Shown in pieces: positions 1-6,581 of a DNA stretch of 22,309 bases. Position 1 is the first letter of the stretch; every line of letters starts with the position of its first letter. Source of the stretch: an uncultured Prevotella sp. (GTDB taxonomy: Bacteria > Bacteroidota > Bacteroidia > Bacteroidales > Bacteroidaceae); assembly GCA_946625715.1 (NCBI GenBank), contig CAMOTK010000004.1:1-22309 (forward strand), read 5' to 3'. Position numbers and translations under genes: made by a program. Below the pieces are notes generated by a model. It was not told the origin of the DNA, searched no databases, and was given only the letters and a program-made list of their open reading frames with translations.

Positions 1-2
1 TT

Positions 3-116
3 GCCGGGCAGCGCGTAGGCCTCTACGTGTTGCCCGCCTTCCCCACCACCACGCTGCGCCCGGGCCAAACCTTCCGTTCCACCACCACCTACCGATTTGG
101 AATTAAAAAACGCTAA
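3..116 (+). CDS. C-terminal fragment of a probable aldose 1-epimerase
   Basis: The frame is open from the left edge to a TAA and gives about 37 residues. It contains the segment LRPGQTFRSTTTYRFG, which resembles the C-terminal strand of galactose mutarotases (a PGxxYxxTTxYxF pattern). That family interconverts alpha and beta anomers of hexoses. Only the tail is visible, so no catalytic His or Glu can be checked. The stop lies six bases before the next ATG, so the two genes are probably co-transcribed. The family call rests on one short motif. Confidence 0.5.
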   Translation, partial: AGQRVGLYVLPAFPTTTLRPGQTFRSTTTYRFGIKKR

Positions 117-122
117 ATCAAT

Positions 123-1808
123 ATGAAAAATCTATTCTCATGGCTGGGCATCAGCCTTTGTGTGTGCCTCATGCTGTCCTGCGGCGACGATGCCGACGAG
201 GGAGAGGTCAGAGGCAATGGCTCCGACATTACAAAAGAAGTGAAGAAGACCAAGGTGTCGGGAACCATAGAAAAGGGGCCCTTCGTGCAAGGTTCGAAGG
301 TGACGCTCTATGAACTCAATGCCGACCTTTCGCAGACGGGTAAGAGTTTTAAGACCGAGACCAAGACCGATTTAGGTGACTTCGCCTTCGATGCCTCGAT
401 GGCTCTGTCGAGTCAGTTTGTGGAGCTGGAGACAACGGGCTTCTTCTACAACGAACTAAAGGGCCAGTGGTCGGCTACTCAGATTTCGCTGATGGCGCTG
501 GCCGACGTGAGCGACAAGAACGCGGTGAACGTGAACCTGCTGACTCATCTGGAGTATGCACGTGTGAAGAAGCTGGTGCGCGAAGGAACATCTTTTGCCA
601 ATGCCAAAAAGCAGGCAGAACGCGAACTGCTGGCTTGTTTCGCCATCACAGACGAGATAGATAGCCCCGAGAAGATTTCGATTACCGACAACAACAAAAA
701 CTCCAGCATTCTGCTGGCTATTTCGTCGGTGCTGCTCTACGATAAGAGCGAGGCCGACTTCTCTCGCTTTATTGCCCAGCTCTCGACCCACTTTGCCGAC
801 TATGGCCGCATCACCGACGTGACTCTGCGCGAGAAGATTGACGAAGGCCTGAAGCACATCAGCCCGAAGAAGGTGGCCGAAACGATGGTCAGCTTCTACA
901 AGGACAAGGGTGTGGCTCTGCAGGTGCAAGACTTTGGCAAGTACGTTGATTTCAATGCCGACGGCGTGATTGATGAGAATGATAAAGAAGTGGTGCCAGA
1001 TAATATTTCTGTAGTCGAAGAACAGAACTTTTCAGAAAACTTGCTGCCCATATTGTCTAGTGTCTATATGAGTGTTGCTGCTTTTGAAGATTTACAGCAG
1101 AATCTTGAGAATCGGCGATTTAATGGCGAATCAATACTACCTTCAGACAATGTTGTGAGCCAGGCTTTCGCAAAGGGCTATGAGGCAGTGGTACGTGCTG
1201 CAATGATTATTGAACATGGCGACCAGAATCGTGATGCTCAATATATTGCCGAGGCACGTGCCTTGCGTGCTTTCGTCTATTATAATATGGTAGTGCTGTG
1301 GGGCAACGTGCCTTTGATAACCCGTGCCCCAACGATTGATGATAATGGCGTCGTGCCCCAGAGCGATGCCAAAGAGGTGCTCTATTTTGCACAGGACGAG
1401 ATGCGACGTGCCGACGACTTCCTGCTCAAAAGCGACAATCAGGGGCACTTAGACTGGCGTGCAGCCCAACTGTTGCAGGCCGAAATAGCCTTGACGTTGG
1501 GACAGCAGGATAAAGCCGGGCAGTATCTTGGAAGGGCAACTCCCGACGTGGATTTTTCTCTGATGATTTCGGAAAAAACTCTGTTGAGCATTTATACCTC
1601 TTCATACCTCGATGTTCTGAAGAAAGAACTGAAGGGCGACGTCGATGGGTTGGAGAATGCAGGCATTGGCTATGGTCGATGGGCACTATTGAAACGTATA
1701 GGTAAAGCACAGGTGGTGGCGCGCTGCGCTGATTTTCAGTTGTTGATGCCTTTCCCCCTGCAAGAGTTGAACAAAAACTACATGCTCAAGCAGAACGAAG
1801 GTTACTAA
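123..1808 (+). CDS. SusD-like lipoprotein with an extra N-terminal region and EF-hand-like loop
   Basis: A 561-residue predicted lipoprotein. The first 20 residues form a signal peptide ending in the lipobox LMLSC, with C20 as lipid anchor, followed by an acidic stretch as in surface-exported Bacteroidetes lipoproteins. Residues about 45-100 look like a beta-sandwich (VSGTIEKGPFVQGSKVTLYE), and residues 120-265 are helical and unrecognised. Residues 276-287 fit a dockerin/EF-hand calcium loop (D276, N278, D280, G281, I283, D284, D287). From about 345 the protein is SusD/RagB-like: AEARALRAFVYYNMVVLWGNVPLI at 376-399 (TPR-type helix) and the closing PFPLQELNKNYMLKQNEGY. The SusD part is only about 220 residues against roughly 500 for full SusD proteins, and no susC gene is adjacent. 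Base composition turns AT-richer around 960-1350, where the SusD part begins, which suggests a chimeric origin. Glycan binding at the outer membrane is inferred. Confidence 0.7.
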   Translation: MKNLFSWLGISLCVCLMLSCGDDADEGEVRGNGSDITKEVKKTKVSGTIEKGPFVQGSKVTLYELNADLSQTGKSFKTETKTDLGDFAFDASMALSSQFVELETTGFFYNELKGQWSATQISLMALADVSDKNAVNVNLLTHLEYARVKKLVREGTSFANAKKQAERELLACFAITDEIDSPEKISITDNNKNSSILLAISSVLLYDKSEADFSRFIAQLSTHFADYGRITDVTLREKIDEGLKHISPKKVAETMVSFYKDKGVALQVQDFGKYVDFNADGVIDENDKEVVPDNISVVEEQNFSENLLPILSSVYMSVAAFEDLQQNLENRRFNGESILPSDNVVSQAFAKGYEAVVRAAMIIEHGDQNRDAQYIAEARALRAFVYYNMVVLWGNVPLITRAPTIDDNGVVPQSDAKEVLYFAQDEMRRADDFLLKSDNQGHLDWRAAQLLQAEIALTLGQQDKAGQYLGRATPDVDFSLMISEKTLLSIYTSSYLDVLKKELKGDVDGLENAGIGYGRWALLKRIGKAQVVARCADFQLLMPFPLQELNKNYMLKQNEGY

Positions 1809-1824
1809 TTTTATACTAAAAACA

Positions 1825-2769
1825 ATGGAACAATATTTTGCTGACGACAAGCGCTACGAGGGCGCAATGAAGTATGGGCGGTGCGGACGCTCGGGCGTGC
1901 TGCTGCCGCAGTTGTCGCTGGGCTTCTGGCATAACTTCGGGGCCGTGGACGACTACGAGCGGTCGCGGGCCATTGCACGCTATGCGTTCGACCACGGCGT
2001 GACCCACTTCGACCTGGCTAACAACTACGGACCGCCATACGGCACGGCCGAGGAAACGCTGGGACGACTGATGGACGACGACTTCCGTCCCTACCGCGAC
2101 GAACTGTTCATCTCGACCAAGGCCGGCTACGACATGTGGCCCGGGCCCTACGGCAACTGGGGCTCGAGAAAGTACCTGATGGCGTCGCTCGACCAGTCGC
2201 TGCGCCGCATGCGCCTCGACTACGTAGACCTGTTCTACAGTCACCGCTACGACCCTAACACGCCGCTCGAAGAGACACTGCAGGCACTGGTAGACGTGGT
2301 GCGGCAGGGCAAGGCGCTCTACGTGGGCCTTTCGCGCTGGCCGCTCGAAGCCGCCCGCTTCGGGTTCCAGTATCTGAAGGAGCACGACGTGCCGTGCCTG
2401 ATATTCCAGGACCGTCTGAATCTGCTCGACCGTGCCCCCCAGACGTCGGGCGTGCTCGACCTCTGTCGCGAACAGGGCGTGGGCTTCATCTCGTTCTCGC
2501 CGCTGGCACAGGGGCTGCTCACCGACCGCTATCTGAACGGCATTCCAGAGGGTTCGCGCATGTCGAAGGGCAAGTTTCTCAGGCCCGAGATGCTCACCGA
2601 CGAACTGCTGCAGACGTTGCGCCAGTATCAGACCGAAGCACAGGCGCAAGGGCAGTCGCTGGCCGAGTGGGCGTTGCGCTGGATTCTGCGCCAGCAGGGC
2701 GTCACGTCGGTGCTGGTAGGCGCCAGTAGCGTGGCGCAGTTGCAGACCAATCTGAGGTGTGTGGAGTGA
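1825..2769 (+). CDS. Aldo/keto reductase, YghZ (L-glyceraldehyde 3-phosphate reductase) type
   Basis: A 314-residue cytosolic NADPH-dependent aldo/keto reductase. The N-terminus (MKYGRCGRSGVLLPQLSLG, then FWHNFG) is characteristic of the YghZ/MgrA group, which reduces L-glyceraldehyde 3-phosphate and methylglyoxal-type aldehydes. The catalytic tetrad is readable: D63 and Y68 in FDLANNYG, K99 in ISTKAGYD and H140 in LFYSHRYD. The C-terminus keeps the cofactor-binding VLVGASSVAQL segment. The ATG lies 16 bases after the lipoprotein stop. The stop lies 20 bases before the first deoxynucleoside kinase, so transcription is probably shared. The length is slightly under the usual 330-345. The exact substrate is inferred from the family. 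Confidence 0.88.
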   Translation: MEQYFADDKRYEGAMKYGRCGRSGVLLPQLSLGFWHNFGAVDDYERSRAIARYAFDHGVTHFDLANNYGPPYGTAEETLGRLMDDDFRPYRDELFISTKAGYDMWPGPYGNWGSRKYLMASLDQSLRRMRLDYVDLFYSHRYDPNTPLEETLQALVDVVRQGKALYVGLSRWPLEAARFGFQYLKEHDVPCLIFQDRLNLLDRAPQTSGVLDLCREQGVGFISFSPLAQGLLTDRYLNGIPEGSRMSKGKFLRPEMLTDELLQTLRQYQTEAQAQGQSLAEWALRWILRQQGVTSVLVGASSVAQLQTNLRCVE

Positions 2770-2789
2770 AACAAAAAGACAACGAGAAA

Positions 2790-3419
2790 ATGTACATCGC
2801 CATAGCAGGAAATATAGGTAGCGGCAAGTCGACGCTCACGGGCATGCTGGCCAAGCACTACGGCTGGGAAGCACGCTTCGAGAGCGTAGACCACAACCCC
2901 TATCTGGAAGACTACTATAAGGACATTCACCGCTGGTCGTTCAACCTGGAAGTGTACTTCCTGAAGGAGCGCTTCCGCGACCTGCTGACCATTGCCCATG
3001 CCGACCATACGATTGTGCAGGACCGCTCCATCTTCGAGGGCGTCTACGTGTTCATGGCCAACAACAAGGACATGGGCCACCTGTCTGACCGCGACTACGA
3101 GACCTATATGGAGCTGTTCGACCAGATGGTGGAGATGGTGCAGTTGCCCGACCTCATGATTTATCTCCGGGCGTCGGTACCCCACTTGGTGGCCAACATC
3201 CAGAAGCGCGGGCGCGACTACGAGCAGACCATGAAGCTGGAGTATCTGGAGAACCTGAACCGCCGCTACGAGGACTTCATTAATAATAAGTATAGCGGGC
3301 GCGTGATGGTTATCGACAAGGACCCGCTCGACTTTAAGAACAACCCGAAGGACTTTGCGCAGATAGTAGACCGCATCGACCGCACGCTCTTCGGCCTTTT
3401 CCCAGAACCAAATCTATAG
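2790..3419 (+). CDS. Deoxynucleoside kinase, first of a tandem pair
   Basis: A 209-residue kinase of the dCK/dGK family, which transfers the gamma-phosphate of a nucleoside triphosphate to the 5'-OH of deoxynucleosides. The P-loop is GNIGSGKST (residues 7-15). E31 in RFESVD is the expected catalytic base. The DRS motif (D78-S80) contacts the 5'-OH, and KRGRDYE (139-145) is the arginine-rich LID. The start is placed at 2790, because MYIAIAGNIG aligns with the neighbouring paralogue; an upstream in-frame ATG at 2757 would overlap the aldo/keto reductase. Six bases separate it from the second kinase. Whether it prefers purine or pyrimidine deoxynucleosides cannot be read from sequence alone. Confidence 0.88.
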   Translation: MYIAIAGNIGSGKSTLTGMLAKHYGWEARFESVDHNPYLEDYYKDIHRWSFNLEVYFLKERFRDLLTIAHADHTIVQDRSIFEGVYVFMANNKDMGHLSDRDYETYMELFDQMVEMVQLPDLMIYLRASVPHLVANIQKRGRDYEQTMKLEYLENLNRRYEDFINNKYSGRVMVIDKDPLDFKNNPKDFAQIVDRIDRTLFGLFPEPNL

Positions 3420-3425
3420 TATATT

Positions 3426-4046
3426 ATGCACATAGCAATAGCAGGAAACATAGGCAGCGGCAAGACCACGCTGACCAAGATGCTGGCCCACCGATATGGG
3501 TGGACGCCGCGTTTCGAACCCGTAGACAACAACCCCTACCTGGAAGACTTCTATGCCGACATGAAGCGGTGGTCGTTTAATCTGCAGGTCTACTTCCTGA
3601 ACAAACGCTTCAAGGAAGTGGTGGAGATTTCGAAGTCGAAGGACACCATCATACAAGACCGCACCATCTTCGAGGACGCCCGCATCTTTGCGCCCAACCT
3701 GCACGGGCAGGGGCTCATGTCGGACCGCGACTTCCAAAACTACAGCGACCTGTTCGACCTGATGATGTCGCTCGTGCAGCTGCCCGACCTCATGATTTAC
3801 ATCCGCTCGAGCATACCCACGCTCGTGGCGCAGATACAGAAGCGCGGCCGCGAGTACGAGCAGAGCATGCGTCTGGACTATCTCGAGGGCCTGAGCCGTC
3901 GCTACGAAGACTGGATAAGCACCTACAAGGGCCAGCTCATCATCATCGACGGCGACCACTGCAAGTTTGGCGATAACCCCGAAGACTTCAATCAGGTGAC
4001 CGACATGATAGACGCCAAGCTCTACGGCCTGTTCCCCATGGAATGA
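3426..4046 (+). CDS. Deoxynucleoside kinase, second of a tandem pair
   Basis: A 206-residue paralogue of the preceding kinase, aligning without a gap over about the first 165 residues. It has P-loop GNIGSGKTT (7-15), catalytic E31, DRT in place of DRS (D78-T80), the shared stretch VQLPDLMIY, and LID KRGREYE. The two copies have diverged most around residues 84-97, in the region that follows the DR motif and helps shape the substrate pocket in this family. Adjacent, divergent copies recall the paired deoxyadenosine/deoxyguanosine kinases of lactobacilli, which work as heterodimers; the same arrangement here is an inference. Last gene of the plus-strand run; no plus-strand terminator is obvious after it. 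Confidence 0.88.
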   Translation: MHIAIAGNIGSGKTTLTKMLAHRYGWTPRFEPVDNNPYLEDFYADMKRWSFNLQVYFLNKRFKEVVEISKSKDTIIQDRTIFEDARIFAPNLHGQGLMSDRDFQNYSDLFDLMMSLVQLPDLMIYIRSSIPTLVAQIQKRGREYEQSMRLDYLEGLSRRYEDWISTYKGQLIIIDGDHCKFGDNPEDFNQVTDMIDAKLYGLFPME

Positions 4047-4129
4047 GGAGCAGGCCCCAGGCCCTGCTGCCGGCACCGGCTTCTGCGTTAGGCTGAAAAA
4101 GAGTGAGGAAAATAAAGGGCACAAAAAAA

Positions 4130-4168
4130 CCCCGACCAAAGGAGACTCACGCCTCAAGAACGTCGGGG
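4130..4168 (-). terminator. Rho-independent terminator of tRNA-Phe
   Basis: Read on the minus strand, a 7-bp perfect stem (CCCCGAC/GTCGGGG) with a 25-nt loop is followed by seven T residues (plus-strand A-run 4123-4129). It starts about 20 nt beyond the tRNA 3' end, so it fits termination of the tRNA transcript. Confidence 0.75.
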
Positions 4169-4187
4169 TACATAATGAAAGGAGGAG

Positions 4188-4260
4188 TGGTACCTCCAGG
4201 AATCGAACCGGGGACACACGGATTTTCAGTCCGATGCTCTACCAACTGAGCTAAGGCACC
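4188..4260 (-). tRNA. tRNA-Phe (anticodon GAA)
   Basis: The reverse complement folds into a 73-nt cloverleaf. The acceptor arm GGTGCCT pairs with AGGTACC with one G-U pair, and the discriminator base is A. The D-arm has TAGCTCAGTTGGTAGAGC. The anticodon arm CGGACTGAAAATCCG carries GAA. The T-arm holds GGTTCGATTCC. CCA is not encoded, so it must be added after transcription. A promoter lies upstream and a terminator downstream, so it is a single-gene unit. No duplicated 3' end that would mark an integrated element was seen. Confidence 0.96.
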
Positions 4261-4296
4261 ATGTGGTTGTTGACTGTCCTTTCAGTTTTGCGGGTG

Positions 4297-4328
4297 CAAA
4301 GGTAAGAAGAAAATTTGAATCTACCAAA
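4297..4328 (-). promoter_or_regulatory. Bacteroidetes-type promoter for tRNA-Phe
   Basis: On the minus strand TACCTTTG (4304-4297) matches the -7 consensus TAnnTTTG. TTTG (4328-4325) sits 20 bp further upstream as the -33 box. It lies about 36 bp before the tRNA 5' end. Confidence 0.75.
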
Positions 4329-4419
4329 CCTTTCGCCTCTTTTTTTTCGTTTTCCTCAAAAATACGTCGTAAAAGGTGTCAGTTTGTCCGCGCAAACCAT
4401 TTTTTTATCCCCCTTTTTC

Positions 4420-4450
4420 TTGTTTAAAGGAAAAAAAATGCCTATCTTTG
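4420..4450 (+). promoter_or_regulatory. Bacteroidetes-type promoter for the AraC-type regulator
   Basis: TTG at 4420-4422 and TATCTTTG at 4443-4450 are separated by 20 bp. The predicted start near 4456 gives a leader of about 30 nt before the ATG at 4485. Confidence 0.75.
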
Positions 4451-4484
4451 CAACCTAAAACGCAAATTAAGCACTATTGAAGAC

Positions 4485-5504
4485 ATGATTTTTCCGGCAT
4501 TCCTCCTGGGTAGCTTGTTGATGTTCTACGTCATTTTCAGCATCCATATCCTGTGTTTCAAGAAGGACAGGACGCGTTTCCTCACCGTTCTGGGCTACAT
4601 CATGATCTTCATGATGGTGTGGAACCTTAAAGACGTCATCATCTTCTTTCCAGGCATGTATCGCCCCGAGATTATCCACTGGATAATGGTCATCGACGGC
4701 TGGTCGGCCATAACCTACGCCGTGTTTCTCTTCGAGGCCGTAGAGCCCGGGTGGACCACCGCACGCCGCATGCTGCTCCATAGCGTGCCCTTCGCGCTGT
4801 TCACCGTGTGGTATGCCCTGCAGACCGAGCCGTGGGTGCTTACCATCTACACCATCTTCATCTGGATCTATGCCCTGAGCGTAGTGTTGGTGGGCTATCT
4901 GAAGATGCGGCGCCAGCAGAGCTACCTGCTGCGCAACTACTCCAACATAGAGCGCATCGACTCCGGCTGGCTGAAGAAGGTGCTCGTCTTGTCCTTCGTC
5001 AGTCAGGTGTCGTGGTACGTTACTTCAATCAACGGCACCATGCTGGCCAACGCTTTCTATTATGTGGCCTGCATGGTGTTGTGGCTCATCATTCTCTACT
5101 ATAGCTGGAACTACCGCCCCGTGAAGATGGTCACCGAGGTGTTGGCCGACAAGCAGACCAAGCTGCCCATTGCCGATGGCGAGCTGGAGCGCGTGGTTGA
5201 GGAAGGGCAGCTTTACCTGAACCCCAACCTCACCGTGAGCGACCTGGCGCAGGCGCTGAACACCAACCGTACCTACGTGAGCACTTACCTGAGTCAGAAG
5301 CGCGGCCAGACGTTCTACGACTACATCAACGAACTGCGCATCACGGAGAAGAGCATCCCCCTGATGGAAGAGCATCCCGAATACAAGCTTGAGTACGTGG
5401 CTGCCCAGAGCGGCTTCTCGTCGATGGCCACCTTCCGCCGTGCCTTTGCCAGAAAGACTGGTGAGGTGCCCAGCCAGTTCGCGGAAAAAACTGGGGGGAT
5501 GTAG
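4485..5504 (+). CDS. Membrane-anchored AraC-family transcriptional regulator
   Basis: A 339-residue protein with two parts. Residues 1-208 hold six or seven hydrophobic segments (about 3-25, 33-56, 64-86, 98-112, 117-138, 163-181 and 188-207), so it is anchored in the inner membrane. Residues 228-335 form an AraC-type double helix-turn-helix: LTVSDLAQALNTNRTYVSTYL is the first HTH, and LEYVAAQSGFSSMATFRRAF followed by GEVPSQF is the typical second one. Such regulators are common in Bacteroidetes and are thought to pass an envelope signal directly to DNA; the signal and targets are unknown here. It has its own promoter. The unrecognised gene downstream starts 28 bases after its stop, so the two may be transcribed together. 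Confidence 0.85.
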   Translation: MIFPAFLLGSLLMFYVIFSIHILCFKKDRTRFLTVLGYIMIFMMVWNLKDVIIFFPGMYRPEIIHWIMVIDGWSAITYAVFLFEAVEPGWTTARRMLLHSVPFALFTVWYALQTEPWVLTIYTIFIWIYALSVVLVGYLKMRRQQSYLLRNYSNIERIDSGWLKKVLVLSFVSQVSWYVTSINGTMLANAFYYVACMVLWLIILYYSWNYRPVKMVTEVLADKQTKLPIADGELERVVEEGQLYLNPNLTVSDLAQALNTNRTYVSTYLSQKRGQTFYDYINELRITEKSIPLMEEHPEYKLEYVAAQSGFSSMATFRRAFARKTGEVPSQFAEKTGGM

Positions 5505-5531
5505 AAGAGAGCTTTCTAAAATGTACAAATA

Positions 5532-6269
5532 ATGGATAGCAATACCAACGAATACTTACCAGAATATGTTTTCGACGGGCTTAAAGTTCGCGTCTTTGAC
5601 AAACTTAAAAACTTCTATGCCAATTGTTTGCCGAAGGGAAATTCGGATGTCATTGACGCCTGCAAGAAGATAGAGGCGAATGTCAACCAAGTCTATAGCG
5701 TCATTGAAGATTTCAGGAAACGCTTTCAACAGACTCTCAGTAATGGCTTTAAGTTTCGGCACATGCTTGCCAGCGTGTTTGTGATACTCTATTATAAGCA
5801 TCGTGACGAAGATGCCTATAAGATGGTTGTGTTTAAGCAATTAGTGGGGGAGTTTGAAAATAAATTCTCTCCGTCGACCATTAAGGGCTATATCGACGAG
5901 ATGCTTAAAGAGGATGCTATGCTTGAGTCGCTGAAAGCGAAGAGCACGGGAGCGACTCAGCATGGTCAGAGCGATGTGCAGGACAAGGAGAACTCCATCG
6001 TGCTGGCCGACAAGCGCGGCAGCGACCTCGTGAGGGTGATTCAGGCCATGTGCCACTGCAGCTACTTCGTGCATCAGGACGGCACGGTGGCCACGCCCAC
6101 GGAAGTGGGCTCGCTGCTGATGAAGCTCTTCGGACGGAACACGGCCTGGAATTCGCTCCTGCAGAAAGCCTACGGGCGCGACTACCCTCTGAAGACTTTC
6201 GACGAACTGCGCGACGTGGCCGAAAAATATTGGAACAATAAGATGGCGTCGAGCAAGAAAAAGAAGTAG
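5532..6269 (+). CDS. Unrecognised protein preceding the iteron-like array
   Basis: A 245-residue protein I do not recognise. It has no signal peptide or membrane span. Residues 1-130 are helix-rich, with a segment typical of a folded helical domain (RHMLASVFVILYYKHRDEDA). Residues 131-160 form a polar linker. Residues 160-237 form a second domain with MCHCSYF, VHQDGTVATPTEVG, LMKLFGRNTAWNSLLQ and TFDELRDVAEKYWNN; the MCHCSYF cysteines could bind metal but do not match a known finger. The C-terminus is KKKK. The first half of the gene is visibly AT-richer than the second half and its neighbours. The first repeat of the downstream array begins at the last base of its stop codon. That position suggests a replication-associated or repeat-binding role, which is inference only. 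Confidence 0.6.
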   Translation: MDSNTNEYLPEYVFDGLKVRVFDKLKNFYANCLPKGNSDVIDACKKIEANVNQVYSVIEDFRKRFQQTLSNGFKFRHMLASVFVILYYKHRDEDAYKMVVFKQLVGEFENKFSPSTIKGYIDEMLKEDAMLESLKAKSTGATQHGQSDVQDKENSIVLADKRGSDLVRVIQAMCHCSYFVHQDGTVATPTEVGSLLMKLFGRNTAWNSLLQKAYGRDYPLKTFDELRDVAEKYWNNKMASSKKKK

Positions 6270-6348
6270 CAGGTACACGTCGGGCTGACGGCAGGTACAC
6301 GTCGGGCCGTTTTCGAGGTACACGGTGTAGGTACACGTGAGGTATATA
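6269..6348 (+). repeat. Iteron-like direct repeats ahead of the helicase/primase operon
   Basis: Two perfect 17-nt copies of GCAGGTACACGTCGGGC lie at 6269-6285 and 6291-6307, a 22-bp period. Shorter copies follow: AGGTACACGG at 6316-6325, AGGTACACGTG at 6329-6339, and a partial AGGTATATA at 6340-6348. The core is AGGTACACG. An AT-rich stretch follows (6341-6380). Phased direct repeats beside an AT-rich tract and ahead of replication genes resemble plasmid iterons; no initiator is proven. Confidence 0.7.
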
Positions 6349-6355
6349 ACGGTTT

Positions 6356-6387
6356 TTTGCAAGATATTTCCCTATTTCATACCTTTG
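6356..6387 (+). promoter_or_regulatory. Promoter of the helicase/primase operon
   Basis: TTTG at 6356-6359 and TACCTTTG at 6380-6387 have the ideal 20-bp spacing. The expected start near 6393 falls inside the left arm of the following inverted repeat and leaves a leader of about 190 nt before the ATG at 6582. Confidence 0.75.
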
Positions 6388-6418
6388 CAGCCAAGAGAAA
6401 AATTCCGCTCTTGGCTGC
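6387..6418 (+). promoter_or_regulatory. Perfect inverted repeat at the transcription start
   Basis: GCAGCCAAGAG (6387-6397) and CTCTTGGCTGC (6408-6418) form an 11-bp perfect inverted repeat with a 10-nt loop, followed by a T-rich run (6419-6429). It overlaps the end of the -7 box and the predicted start. It could be a repressor operator or an early terminator/5' hairpin. Confidence 0.6.
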
Positions 6419-6581
6419 TTTGTTTTCTTACGGAGTAAACCCCAGTGCAGTTTTTCTCGGCTATATAGCGAAATCGGGACAAAACGGCCCAGCGCAGCCG
6501 TCCGAGCCAGCCTTGGTAACCACCCTTCCTGACAACAGGCTGGCAATGCGTAAAGGGTGCTCATCTTAATTGTTTACCGAA
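6419..6581 (+). other. Long leader with interleaved complementary arms
   Basis: No convincing gene is seen here. Two complementary pairs interlock: GCCAGCCT (6506-6513) with AGGCTGGC (6537-6544), and CACCCTT (6521-6527, inside the first loop) with AAGGGTG (6553-6559). If both pairs form in RNA the result is an H-type pseudoknot ending about 22 nt before the helicase ATG, where it could affect translation. A 70-codon open frame (6357-6569) begins upstream of the predicted transcript start and is not considered a gene. Confidence 0.35.

Noticed and set aside
3414..4217. 267-codon minus-strand open frame reaching into tRNA-Phe
   Set aside because: It crosses the tRNA and the complement of the second deoxynucleoside kinase; there is no domain signal.
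4188..4260. tRNA-Phe as an attachment site of an integrated element
   Set aside because: No duplicate of the tRNA 3' end and no integrase are visible in the window; the helicase module starts over 1.2 kb away behind a regulator gene.
6269..6348. CRISPR array
   Set aside because: Repeats are only 9-17 nt with gaps of 3-8 nt and no unique spacers of constant length; no cas gene is present.
6357..6569. 70-codon plus-strand frame before the helicase
   Set aside because: Its ATG lies upstream of the predicted transcription start and it passes through an inverted repeat. The product has no recognisable feature.
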